NCBI GenBank assembly: GCA_016859345.1
Contig: CM029129.1
Location: forward strand, 20,291,695-20,355,694
From: Istiophorus platypterus
Taxonomy: Eukaryota; Chordata; Actinopteri; Istiophoriformes; Istiophoridae
Direction of reading: 5' to 3'
DNA: 64,000 nt
Shown one piece after another: positions 37,221 to 48,250 of the stretch. The stretch's first letter is position 1. Each line of letters starts with the position of its first letter. The notes beneath the pieces are model-generated. The model worked only from the letters and a program-made list of their open reading frames with translations. It made no database searches and had not been told where the DNA came from. The position numbers were made by a program, and so were the translations under genes.

Positions 37221-40200
37221 TCCTTGTCACCCACTGTGAACTATTCGCCAATGAAGAAAAATGTAACTTAAGTACAGGCAGAGGAGGATAATACCAGCAG
37301 GCCACCTCTTCCATTGTAAAGATTTACAGGATTTGATATGTAAAGAAACGTACAGTGTGAGAATATATGAATAAAAATTAGAGGGAGCATTCAGAGATGT
37401 CATTATTTTCTTCTAAGCTTATATAAATTTACTTGCATTCATTCAGACATATAGAACATGATGACCAACTCACATAGGACATCCCAGTTCATGTGAAAAC
37501 TGCTATTAAATTTCATGATTCCCTGCAAAAATCCTGTGGCTCCACTCCCAATACATTTTTTGGTAATGAATTTTTTAAGTTTGGCCCCCGGAGCTTAATT
37601 TCTTTGAATGTGTCTTCCAAGCCCCACCAATTGCTTCGTTATAACTGGATTGGGTTGAAATTTGTAAAGCACATCAAAGATACCCTAAGGACAATTTACA
37701 TGTATTCATGTAAGAAGTTGTTGCTGAATGTTTTACAGTAATCAGAGTGATAAGATAATGTTTTACCCTGAACGAAGACTCTTTAATTTTCAAAAAATTA
37801 ATGTCTCCACTAGGTTTCACTTTATGGCAACCAAATTTTCCTGACATCCTCATTTAGTAGCATAAGAAATCAATAAAGTAGGTCTGGGCTCTTCCTACCT
37901 ACAGGTTTGGGCGGATTATTCAAAGTTGGATTGCAAAATGCCCAGAAGTATATAAAAGAGTGCTATCATAATTCATTTCATCATTAGTCTGATGTGATAA
38001 GTGAGATCATGGAGCTCTGCTCCACTGCAATAAAGGAGAGAAGAAGAAGCCAGCTTTCACAAGACAGCCTCTACTAACGGAATAGTCAATCTTTCAAGTT
38101 CGGCTGAGTGGGGAACTGTTAGTCGGGAAGTGGATGCTCTGACTTGACAGATGACGCCACGGTTTGTTTGCATCACCAGAAACACTTTTCGGTGAAATCT
38201 AGCTTTCTTCAAAAACAGCACTGTGATCCCTTCAACTTGCATCCTGACAGCAAACGGCGTCGCTCACCGAGGATCATAAACACAGCTAGAGCTAGGGAGC
38301 TTACAACACGCGCAGGAAGGGAAGTTTGAAACTGCAAAATTGCCAATTTGTGGATTTTGAAATATTACTAATAGCTAGATAGAAGTATATTTTATTATTT
38401 ACTTCCCTTACTATTTCTTTGACTACTACACCCACAAAAACAGGAGTATCAGAAAGTACCGCTCTAACGGATACCGTTAATCAGCCACCACAGCCCTTAA
38501 ACAATGCATTTTTCATTATTTCTGAAAACATGACAGGAAAAAATGCAAAGCTGTTTTGATACTGCAAAGTGTTTTTCAGGATGTACTCTCCCCCTAAAAT
38601 TATCTCGTCTGCCAGCCATGTCCAAAGACACAGTCTCTTCCCAGCGTGATGTTTAGGTGATGCGGCCCTGAAAGGAAGCCCGTTGAAACCGCCCTGAGAT
38701 TATGGCATGCAGTGAGGCCTCGGGCATGTGATCGGTATTCAATTAGAAATGCTTTGTCAGCTTGTTGGCACACATCATTCAGCAGGGAGGTTACCAACCC
38801 ATGACAGAGAATTACTTCATAAAGAAAAATGTTAATTAAATCAATTAGAAACAAGTGGGTACTGAGATGATTGATGGATTTATCTCCTCTTTCCTCACAG
38901 CAATCGTAGCCGCGCTTAAAAAAAAAAAACAACAACAGAAAAGGAAATTTAAAAAAAAAAAAACACATTTGAGAGTATGATTCACTGGAAAACAAATATA
39001 ATTCGCAAGCGCAGATTTTTAAAAGCTGCACTACATCAAAACGCAGCTGTAACATAACTGACGCACAGGAACGACAGACATGATATTCTCTGCGTTTAAT
39101 CGCCAAAAGCTGATCTGAAGTCTGTAAAAGTTTATATTTTTTCAGAGCACAGTAAAGTGAATGGAAACCACTGGGGGGCAAGACTAAAGTGCAATATACA
39201 GGACATTGGAAAATGGTCAGGAGTAATACAGTGTGGGTTCAGCCAAAGGATGGAAAAAAAAAAAAAAAAAACACAACCTCTCTTCGTTTAGTTCAATTTC
39301 TCCAAACCAAGGACACCTGAGACACCCATCTCCCAGTTTTTCTGCATTTCTCCTAATCATGGCTCCCTCCTTCCAGAACTGGTAGTTTCAATACTGCACT
39401 AATATATGTTTGGTAGAAAGTAGGAATTTCACAAAAGACCTACAACGAACTACGTTAGCGTTCCAACATTTATTCTCTTATATAACATTTCAGCACTTGT
39501 TGATGGCTTTTACTGAACACATCCCGTTTTTCATGCAGTCATGCTCAGTAATGTAATATCTCTTGCTGCCTGGATGAAAATGATGGGCACAATCAATAAT
39601 AGACTTCACATTTGGGCTTTTTATTTACTGGTTAATTAAGCCACTCAGTGCAATGAGACATTAAAACTGCATAGTGGAAACATTGATGTCCGGAGCTGTA
39701 GGTTCATAAATGTTTGTCTTTTTGGTTGATGGATCTCAGTAGTGAATTGAAATTTCTGTTTGATATTTAATCTCTTTCCCACTGGCTTTGCAGATAGCAC
39801 AGATCATTTATGATTTACCACTCAACCACACTGCTGTAGACCAGAGGCCATTGCATTTGAATTTTTATAATTGTCATTTTTTAATTTTCTAAGAACCATA
39901 AATGAGATGTCATTAACTGTATTCGGGTGGAGGCAAAAAATCTCAAATACAGATATCTCAAAACCAGAAAAAATAAAACCAAACTACAAGCAGTGGGGAA
40001 AGAGAAATGTTCATTTTGTAATTTTTTAAAGCATTAGAACTATCATAATAAAAAGGAAAAACAATATTGGTTAAAAAAAACACAAAAAAAAACCCAAAAC
40101 GCATCAGTACGGACCCATAAAGTGCTCTCTTTTTTCATATTTCCAAAACTATACTGGGGAGTGCTCCTGTCAGGAAGCTGAATTTAAAATAGCCTTCATG

Positions 40201-41199
40201 TGGTCCTGTGAGGACTATATGCAATCCAAGCTGTGGCCAGACCATGATAAATTCTGAGCTGAAACCTTAGTGCTATGAGCAAAGCCCCATCAAAGATCAC
40301 CTCATGGAGCAGAAGGCTGACATGGGATACTCCCTGTGGAGAGGACCCTAGACCCTGGGACAGTAGGCTTAGCGGGCTGATGGGGCCCCTCTCTCTTTTG
40401 AATGAATGCTCAGTGGTGGACGGCCGGGAGCAGACGGGAGCATTTAAGGAGGGACCCGTGCAGCTGAGGGGGGCTTGGATGGCATCCAGAGGTTCTTGCC
40501 GAGCGGCTTAATCACAACCAGATTTGGAAATGCAAGATGAAAACAAAACTAGGGAAGCTTGTAAAATTTATGAGGTCTTTGGAAGGTGAGACTGCAAGCG
40601 AGCGAGGTGCTTTGCATGTTTGTGTGTGTCCTATAACTAGGCTTTATTATCTGCAACATTATCACAAGAAAGTCATTACAGTCATATCCTATATCCTGCA
40701 CTGACTGTCATGTTCACAACATGGCCGGCCATTACAGAAACGCTGACAGTTTCATTTCAGAATTATTTAATGCCATGCATTGATGTGATTGCTATTTACT
40801 GGCACGAAGCCCATACTCTCAACCCTGTCTCCTTGAAATTATGTTTATACACTTCTAATTTATATCGCCAAATATGTTTTATTAGGAAACGTAAATGCTT
40901 CAGGGATAATACTTATTGGGAAAGGTCTTTCAAGTTGAAAATGTGCATTGTTTATTTACCACAAAGGGAATTCACAGCGGGGTGGCTGAGTATGAAACAT
41001 ACAACGTGTAGGACTTTGACAGAGCAGAGTGGATTCCCTGCCAGTGGGATCAAAAACACTGGAAAAGGTTATGAATATAAGGTTACCTAAACTTTACCAA
41101 ATGGGGGTCAATGACTAAATGCAACCATAAAAAAATGCTCATCATAATTGAGTGGTGACCCTAGCCTTTGGCAAGAACTGGTATTTTTGGCGGACAACA
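37221..41199. other. No gene seen; unassigned non-coding DNA
   Basis: Contains A runs near 38920-38965 and 39256-39271 and a smaller GC-rich patch at 40275-40510 with a 78-codon ATG frame of no recognised content. The 193-codon minus-strand frame 38600-39181 begins at TTG and includes poly-Phe from A-runs, so it is regarded as chance. Confidence 0.55.
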
Positions 41200-41515
41200 A
41201 AATAAACTTTAATTGAACTGATTAATCTGCTGATTATTTGTGCTAATTTTTGATTAATCTTCTGGTCTATGAATAGGTCCAGAAAATAGTGAACACCCCA
41301 TCACAGTGTCCCTGAGTTCAATGTGATTTCTTTAATTAGACTATTTTTTTTTTCCTGAGAAACAGTCCAAAACAGAACCCGTTTGCTATCATATTAAATG
41401 AAGAAAATCAGTGGACTTTTGGCATTTTGGATGAGAAAAGGAGTTTAAATTATCAATCGATTACCAGGACATTTGAGGAATAATTCACTATCAACTGACT
41501 AATGGTTTCAGCTCT
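41200..41515 (-). mobile_element. hAT-like MITE, nearly full length, degraded
   Basis: This stretch contains a run of diverged GATTAATC-type words: GATTAATCTGCTGATTATTT near 41220-41240 and TTGATTAATCTTCTGGTCTAT near 41251-41271. It then has CAGAAAATAGTGAACA (about 41281), CAGTCCAAAACAGAACC (about 41366), TTGGCATTTTGG (about 41419), ATCAATCGATTACC (about 41453) and TTTCAGCTCTA at the end. This order matches, by recall, a very common teleost non-autonomous element whose intact ends read GGGCTGCAACTAACGATT. The copy runs in the inverse of the orientation found at 53.1 kb. The terminal repeats and target duplications are too eroded to define. It has no coding content. Confidence 0.75.
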
Positions 41516-43904
41516 ATGTGTTTCAGATTTGATTGACAGTGGCCTGGCAACACGGGCAAACGACCATCATCACATCTTGACAGGACTGGGTCTTAATTTT
41601 GATTGGTTGACAGAAGTACATGACCTCTCCTTTTCCAACTGAGGAAGAGCACAGACATAAACATGAATCTCTCAAGGTATCTGGCTCTGGACCAAAGACT
41701 TTGAAAGACACCGAGCTGAGAGACCAACCACAATCACCATCCTTAAGACCCACTGCTAAAGTGCTAACTTTAGCAACAGCAATATGGCTTTTTATTATTT
41801 CCAGAAGACTGAGTCAACTTGGATTTCTTTTTTTTTAACACTTGTTTTAATACACAGGCTTCTTTCCTTTTACAATAAAATTACTGAGATAACTCACCTA
41901 TTGGAGAAGATGCGAAAAGAAGTCAGCAAGTGATCCAAGAGGAGTAGAGAGGAGAGAAGTAGAGTGGGGGAGAGAGAGAGAAAAAAAGAGAAATTAGTGA
42001 CACTCTAAACAGCTTTCAAACATCACATACAGTGCACGGTCACACATGCAAAGCCTTCCAGATGCAGGGTGATTGAAGCCAAGGGGTCCGACCAGCACAG
42101 CTTTAAAAACAACATTGAATCATGTCCTGAAAAGAGGGAAGAAAAAAAAACAAAAAAAAAAAACACATACACAGCTATTTTCAGCTGACCTTTAAATAGA
42201 GTCAAAGTGTGAGTGAACTTCTCTGATCCTCACTCTTCATTACTTTTTACCCTTTACAAGGCTGATCACAGTTTCGCATTAATGATAATGACGCACCGGC
42301 GAGGGCACAGCGGTGTAAAGCGTTGTCAAAGTAATGAAGGCGCACCCTTTTTAAAAGGAACTTTGAAGGGTCTGATGTCAGAGATGCAGTGTTTTTCCGA
42401 CTGTTAAATCCCTGCACCTCGGCGTGGTATTGTTTGCTTGTTTAATTTAAGTCAGCTTAAAGGATTAACACTGTCTCAGGTTACATCACAACCTTTTACA
42501 ACCGAGGTCCCGCTATAATCAGGGCCTCAGACTGGGAATTAAATACACATATTTGCTCTCTCTCTTCTGTATTGGTTAGGGGTCAGTAATCCTCAGGTTT
42601 TAACTATAAAAACTGAACAAATAGGTTAGAAAGGGTTCAAAAGACTGCATCTCATTCTGACAGTCTCAGACACTCAAGTCTTTTTCATTTGCATTGCACA
42701 CATACTGTGCAGGCCATAAAAAGACAAAAATCTGACCACAGAAGAGCAGACTAGACTGTTTTTCTCCACTTTATTGCACGTTTTGTCATTCCCGGCATGC
42801 AATCAACCAGCCGCAGCTCCTATTAGCAAAAAATACCATGTGTGTCTGTGTTATGGACAGAATATGATGGGTTGGTCATTAGCTTTCCTATCTTCACATG
42901 GTTTCTTTCATACGAAATCAACACAAAACACTTTCTCATTCATACTTACTTAAATGGCCCGCAAATCATGTCATTTTCAAACAGACAAAAAAAAAGGCTG
43001 CGGAAAAGAGGATGGCAAGGTTGACTTATTAATCTACCTATAGAGAAAGCCCCGTTGTCCCTTTTTGCTCTCCTAAAGTGGTAATCATCTCAGCCCTATC
43101 CAGCGCTCAAGAGAAGGGGGCAGGTAAAGGGCAAATGAGAGTGAAAAAAAAAAAGGGAACTTTGAAGCGTCAGAAGCGTAAACAAAAAGGCTGAAAAGGT
43201 CACAGGTATTCAAAGAAAAAATTCTCTAATATGAGACCACCCACAGCTTTGATTGCACATTGGCAGCATCCAGAAACTTGCACTTAGGGATAACATTTAT
43301 AAACAATCTGATATGCAGTCCCTCTTTACCCTCTTAAAACGTAATTATATGAATCATAATAACGCAAAGAAGGGTTCTACATACACAACACAAAGTGGTT
43401 TTAATTCACTCAGTAGTTATTTAGTTCAAATATACACATCAACAGTCTAAAACTCACCACAGAGAAATATGTCAGTGCCTCCCTTTATGAGCTTCTGCAC
43501 ACGAGTGCACATGTTTAAGGTTAAATTTTCTTAATATACGAATTTTATCAATGAACCGTTAGCTTGAACATAAAAATCGTTGTTTAAAAAAAGCTGTAGA
43601 TATTCTATTCTCAAATTCTATGAAAAGACAAAAACCAACAACCTATACTTCATGTCTTTCCATCCTGTCCCTTCCCCAAGGAACATGTCACGAAGTGCCA
43701 CGCTGCAGTGGTTTAAAGAGATTTCAAACAACAATGGAGGTCCGTGGCAAAGAGGCTTTGGCTTTATCAGGCTTTGGCTACACAGAAAACCTATTAGAAG
43801 GATCAGTCCATTGATGGTTTTGTTCCTCTCTATATGATTCTGATGAGAAAAATATAGCATGCCACAAAACCTAAGACCAAAAATATAAATAAATAAAAAA
43901 AAGA
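41516..43904. other. No gene seen; unassigned non-coding DNA
   Basis: Only the short purine tract and A-runs near 42142-42163 stand out. The overlapping frames at 43580-43860 on both strands have no domain. Confidence 0.55.
41937..41998 (+). repeat. Short purine-rich tract
   Basis: A run of AGAGGAGTAGAGAGGAG-type and GAGAGAGAGAAAAAAAG words, almost free of C. Confidence 0.75.
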
Positions 43905-44118
43905 ACAGTAATATATTGGCTGATTATCTTTTTTTACATAAATGCATAACATTAACCGACATGACATCATAAAGTCTGAGTGAATATATTTTATAGTTGC
44001 AGTTTATTGCCCTGCAATTTGTTTTCACTGATATGCTGATAATTCTGCGATAACCGGATACTAGCTGATGATATTGGCCTGTTGATGTATTGGCCGAGCT
44101 TTAATATTGGACCTTTCA
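43905..44118 (+). repeat. Degraded interspersed repeat with TATTGGC/GATATTGGCC words
   Basis: The stretch holds ATATTGGCTGATTATC near its start and GATATGCTGATAATTCTGCG, GATGATATTGGCCTGTTGAT and TATTGGCCGAGCTTTAATATTGG near its end. It resembles the fish repeat built from TATCGGCCGATA-type words, a non-autonomous DNA element, but it is too diverged to draw ends. It is non-coding. Confidence 0.4.
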
Positions 44119-45935
44119 TTGTCATTGTACCCCGATGAATATCATAAGTAATCATTTTGACAGTTTAATGTGGACAACTGACATCATCTGGCAATATTCT
44201 CCTATGATATCGCATCAATCGCTTGACTTGTCCCCTAACAGCCCTGAAATCGCACCCTGTAAAGAGAGGCCTACGCGGCGAATTTATGTTGGAAGAAAAA
44301 AGATTATGAGGAGATTTGATAAAGACCCGTGTTGCAACAATGGTGCCCTACCACTGTTTGTGAGTCGATGGTGGAGAGTCATGTTCCACAAGCTAAAACA
44401 AGTGGAGCAACAGGCGGGAGAGTGTTCACTGCTGTTCGATCAATCTGAGAAAAAAATAGCTCAATTCTTTTACAACACACAAAGTGACACATGGCCTCTT
44501 GCGAAACTGTTTACAGATCACCCGCCATTGCAGATGAATAAAACTGAATATTTTAAGAATTTCCTGTTTTTAAAATTTGGGGGTTTTTTGGGTTTTTTTG
44601 ATTGCCGACAGAGAAATGAGGAGCCATTTCATTTCACTAATTCCAGTATTTCAAAGTAAAATTGTAGTCGCAATAGCATGTTCTTGACGCAAAAGTCCTA
44701 TTTACTTTAACATTAAAATAACAGGGAACCAACTGTATCCTCCCTCAAGTGTTTTGTTGGGGTGAAGGAGTCCTCCCACAATATAAACCACTTCAGTTTT
44801 GCACATTCAGTATTTCCCATCTGCCATATCTAATGCAGTCATTGGAGATGCATGAGCATTTTAGTAGTTCCGATGTCCCAGTTTAGCAGGTTTTATTCTA
44901 TACTCCCAAGATTTTGACCCTTCCAAAACCTATAATCTTGAATGACCTGGTGGTGTTGACCTTCTGAGTGGCCGGCTCAAGCGTGTGCTCACTTAATGCC
45001 ACTGAGGGATTTTAAGTAATACAAGAGCAAGGGTGGCAGATATTGGAGGTTCTCATTCTCTAGGACAAAACCACTTGACCATATGAACAGAACTGACTCA
45101 TGGGTTTTTGCTACATTTGACGGGGAAATGATCCTCTCAACAAACCAAGAGTTTGTTTCATTAAGATGTAATCGTTAACATTTTGAGCTGGCTCATTTGA
45201 CACCTGCGGTGGTATATTTAAGTGTGTAGTGGTATACAGTGTGTAAAATGACACGTGGACCACTTCGGGCAGTAAAAATGCCTCGAGTGGCGACCCTGTC
45301 AGAAATACAGCAGGTGCATGTGTTTACAGCACAATAAAGAGGACAAAAGAAGACTGAAAGCAAGGTTATCTGACATGGTAACAATAAGTGCAACGCACAA
45401 CTCGCATGTGCATCCGGCCCAGTCATTCATTGATCATTTCCTGTAAATCCATTGTACATGGGTCCTCATTTCGAATCCTCTATGGGAAAGGTAGACTTCA
45501 CTTAAAATGAGAATTACTGTACTGAGAGAATTACAGAAAGCAAGTACACTGAATGAAAGAGCTATAAATAGTATAAATGAAATAACTTGCCAGTGAACCT
45601 GTAACTGCAAAGAATTTCCACAGAATATCGAAGGCTTTGACTGTGAAAAGTGTCTTTATTACATCAAATATACTTCTGTAATTCAAAAAGATTATTTATT
45701 ACATTTCTGTAAGTGCTACTACTAGTAAGGACAAATTAAGGAGACTGGTTATTCTCTCTCTCTCTCTGTTTTGCCAACACATTCATTAGAGCTGGTAAGG
45801 TGTTATAAGCTAGTTGGTTTGCCAACATAAAAGCTAGCTGCTGCCAGCTCTTGTCCTGAAGTATAAAAATGTTTACAGCTTCTGGTCAGGAGTCAGCTCT
45901 TCCCAACTAAGTTGTAAATCACTGATAGACGAATC

Positions 45936-45958
45936 AAAAAAAAAAAAAAAAAAAAAAA
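45936..45958. repeat. A23 homopolymer
   Basis: The longest A run in the window. There is no recognisable retrotransposon body immediately upstream, so it is not assigned as a retro-insert tail. Confidence 0.95.
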
Positions 45959-47852
45959 GTATTACACTGATTCCTCATTTAAACTGCTGCTGCTTCTACA
46001 ACAAAAAAAACAGCCTTTGGGCTTTATGTCTTGTGATTGGAAGGAGTCACCACCATGTCTGTTCCATACAGCTCCAACTGACTGTATGATGGCTTCCGAG
46101 CTGACTGCTGAAAACAAGCACAACACAGCAGAGTGAGAGCCAGTGGCAGAGTACACAGGCACAGATAACAGACTTAAGCACTGGATGAGAAGTAATAAGA
46201 CCACAAACTTTTTTTTTTCCCCCTCCAGACTTCTTCAACAAAGCCACTGACTTGGCGCCAAACTACTGCAGGTCTTTACTGGACAGATAGGTTACTATGT
46301 AACCTGGCTGTTCTGACTTGACTTACACGCCATGGAAGGAGATATGCACACCATTATTCAAAATATCCAGCAATTATGCAAATACACGGCACAGAGGCAC
46401 AGGTCCACATGTACAAATACACTCATTCTGTCTTTCACACGCTTTAATTGGTTGAGACCGATCGTAGCTAGTGTAAACTCTGAAGAAGATATAGCAGTGT
46501 TGGGTCTTTTTCCTCTTCACCGAGGTTTGCGTTCGTCGATCACAGAGGCACTTGATTCAGCCGCACATTTTCAAAGATGAGTCTGCTTTCACCTACACAC
46601 GCTGGCTTGTCCTGGCACAAAGCCAAAAACGTGCTACTAAAGCTGTTCCATACTCAGCTCTCACCTCTACCTGCACAACAATATGTGCAAGGCTGGCAAG
46701 TCGTGGCTTCGCGTGCGCTAGCCTGTTGACAGGTGCTATTGGAAGGACACGGTAACAACAGACGTTATTCAGCCCAGGTAGTAGAGGCCTGGAAATCAAG
46801 AGGATGTAAGTGGAAAGTCACATAAATTTCTGTCCCAATAACAGGTGGAAACCGGTCTCAGATAGAAGAAAGCAACCAGCTGTGAGTGAAGAAGCTTGGC
46901 GTCTGATTTTCCAGTCAGAATACGGCCTAAAAAGGAGGTCCACAAGTCCAAGCTGTCGGCTTGGAGGTAGAGCAAGAAGACGCTATGGAAGGAGCACTAA
47001 ACAGACAGCACATTGAGTATCATTAAATATGGATGTGTCTCAATGGCAAACTGACAAATTTTATATGCTGTTTATTAAGTACTGTCAGTTAGAGAGGCAT
47101 TCCAGAGCTCAACAACCCTCATGCTACTTCCTGTTATACTTCATTTACTTGTAATCGTCAGAGTAACTTAGTGGTCCCGCTCTCTATGTTGAAATGCACC
47201 ACTGCAATTTGCAATGTATTGCCAGTGTTGTCCAGAAAGTTTAGACCACATTGAAGGGTTATTTGCAGTTTTTATTTTGACAATACTTTGGGACAAAATG
47301 GGCAAATATTCAATTTGTAATTATAATGTTTATTTTGTATTTGTATTATGTTGATGCTCCTGCCTCTACTACCAGTCCTACTGCTGTGCAGGTGTACAGC
47401 ACTAAGCAGAAGTAAAGAAACTCTAATGTCCTGCTATTGCAGTCTGGTAATTGAAACTACACAGGAAATGCATCATATTCTCTTTCATTAATGTTTTCCC
47501 CATTCAGTCAAATCATCAGGTTTCTCTACAGAGAGAATTTCCAACACTCTAATTATGGATGTAATTTATCAAAACAGTTGTGCAGAGAGTCAATCAACAT
47601 TTCCACTAATGAGCCTGCGGCTATAACCCAGGAGGGGACAGTGTAGTCTGTCAAACAACCATGCTGAGTGATGCTCAAACATGAGGCAAAGTCTGATGTT
47701 TTTGGGAGATGAGTGGCTTTTAATAAAATAGCAAAAATCCTTATTGAATCGGTTAATAGTTTGCCCTGTTTAAATACGCCCGTGTGGCCTGTTGCATCCT
47801 CACTGGATCACACTAGTATACACAATGGTGAATAGCAGTATGACACCAGCAA

Positions 47853-47881
47853 TTTTTTTTTTTTTTTTTTGGGGGGGGGGG
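47853..47881. repeat. T18G11 homopolymer switch
   Basis: Eighteen T are followed directly by eleven G. Homopolymer lengths are prone to sequencing error, so the exact counts are provisional. Confidence 0.95.
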
Positions 47882-48216
47882 TGTCTGTGCTCAAAAATCT
47901 GAAATCTTTTTGGACTTCAGTGAGCGAGGAATGTTAAGCTGCTGTCTGATGATCTGAGCTATAGTGTCCAATGGCCTCCCACCTTCACTTCCCACTGGCA
48001 CCGAGAAGAATTGGCATAATGGAATATTAATTTATGTATTAACACTTCTCCATATTACCCATTTTCTACACAAACCAGCCCAACTTACAGAAGGTTACAC
48101 ATCAACAGTGGCATTTACTAGAATCTGGTCAAGGTTTATATTTCACAATCAAAAACAGAGTGTGTATACTGTAGAAGGTTCTGAATATATACTGCGTATT
48201 TATTTCTTTGGTATTT

Positions 48217-48250
48217 CTTAGAAATGAAACTGCAAAGTTTCATTTCTAAG
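48217..48250. other. Perfect 15-bp hairpin with GCAA tetraloop
   Basis: CTTAGAAATGAAACT (48217-48231) and AGTTTCATTTCTAAG (48236-48250) are exact inverse complements around GCAA, which as RNA on the plus strand is a GNRA tetraloop. Nothing else ties it to a gene. It may be a small palindrome created by template switching. Confidence 0.85.

Noticed and set aside
38600..39181. 193-codon minus-strand open frame
   Set aside because: It starts at TTG, includes poly-Phe encoded by A-runs on the plus strand, and has no recognisable domain.
40275..40511. 78-codon ATG frame in a GC-rich patch, considered as an exon
   Set aside because: No recognisable protein on either strand and no clear paired splice sites.
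46552..47016. Cluster of short overlapping frames on both strands with fairly high GC
   Set aside because: No domain and no consistent frame. Strand-overlapping frames suggest composition, not coding.
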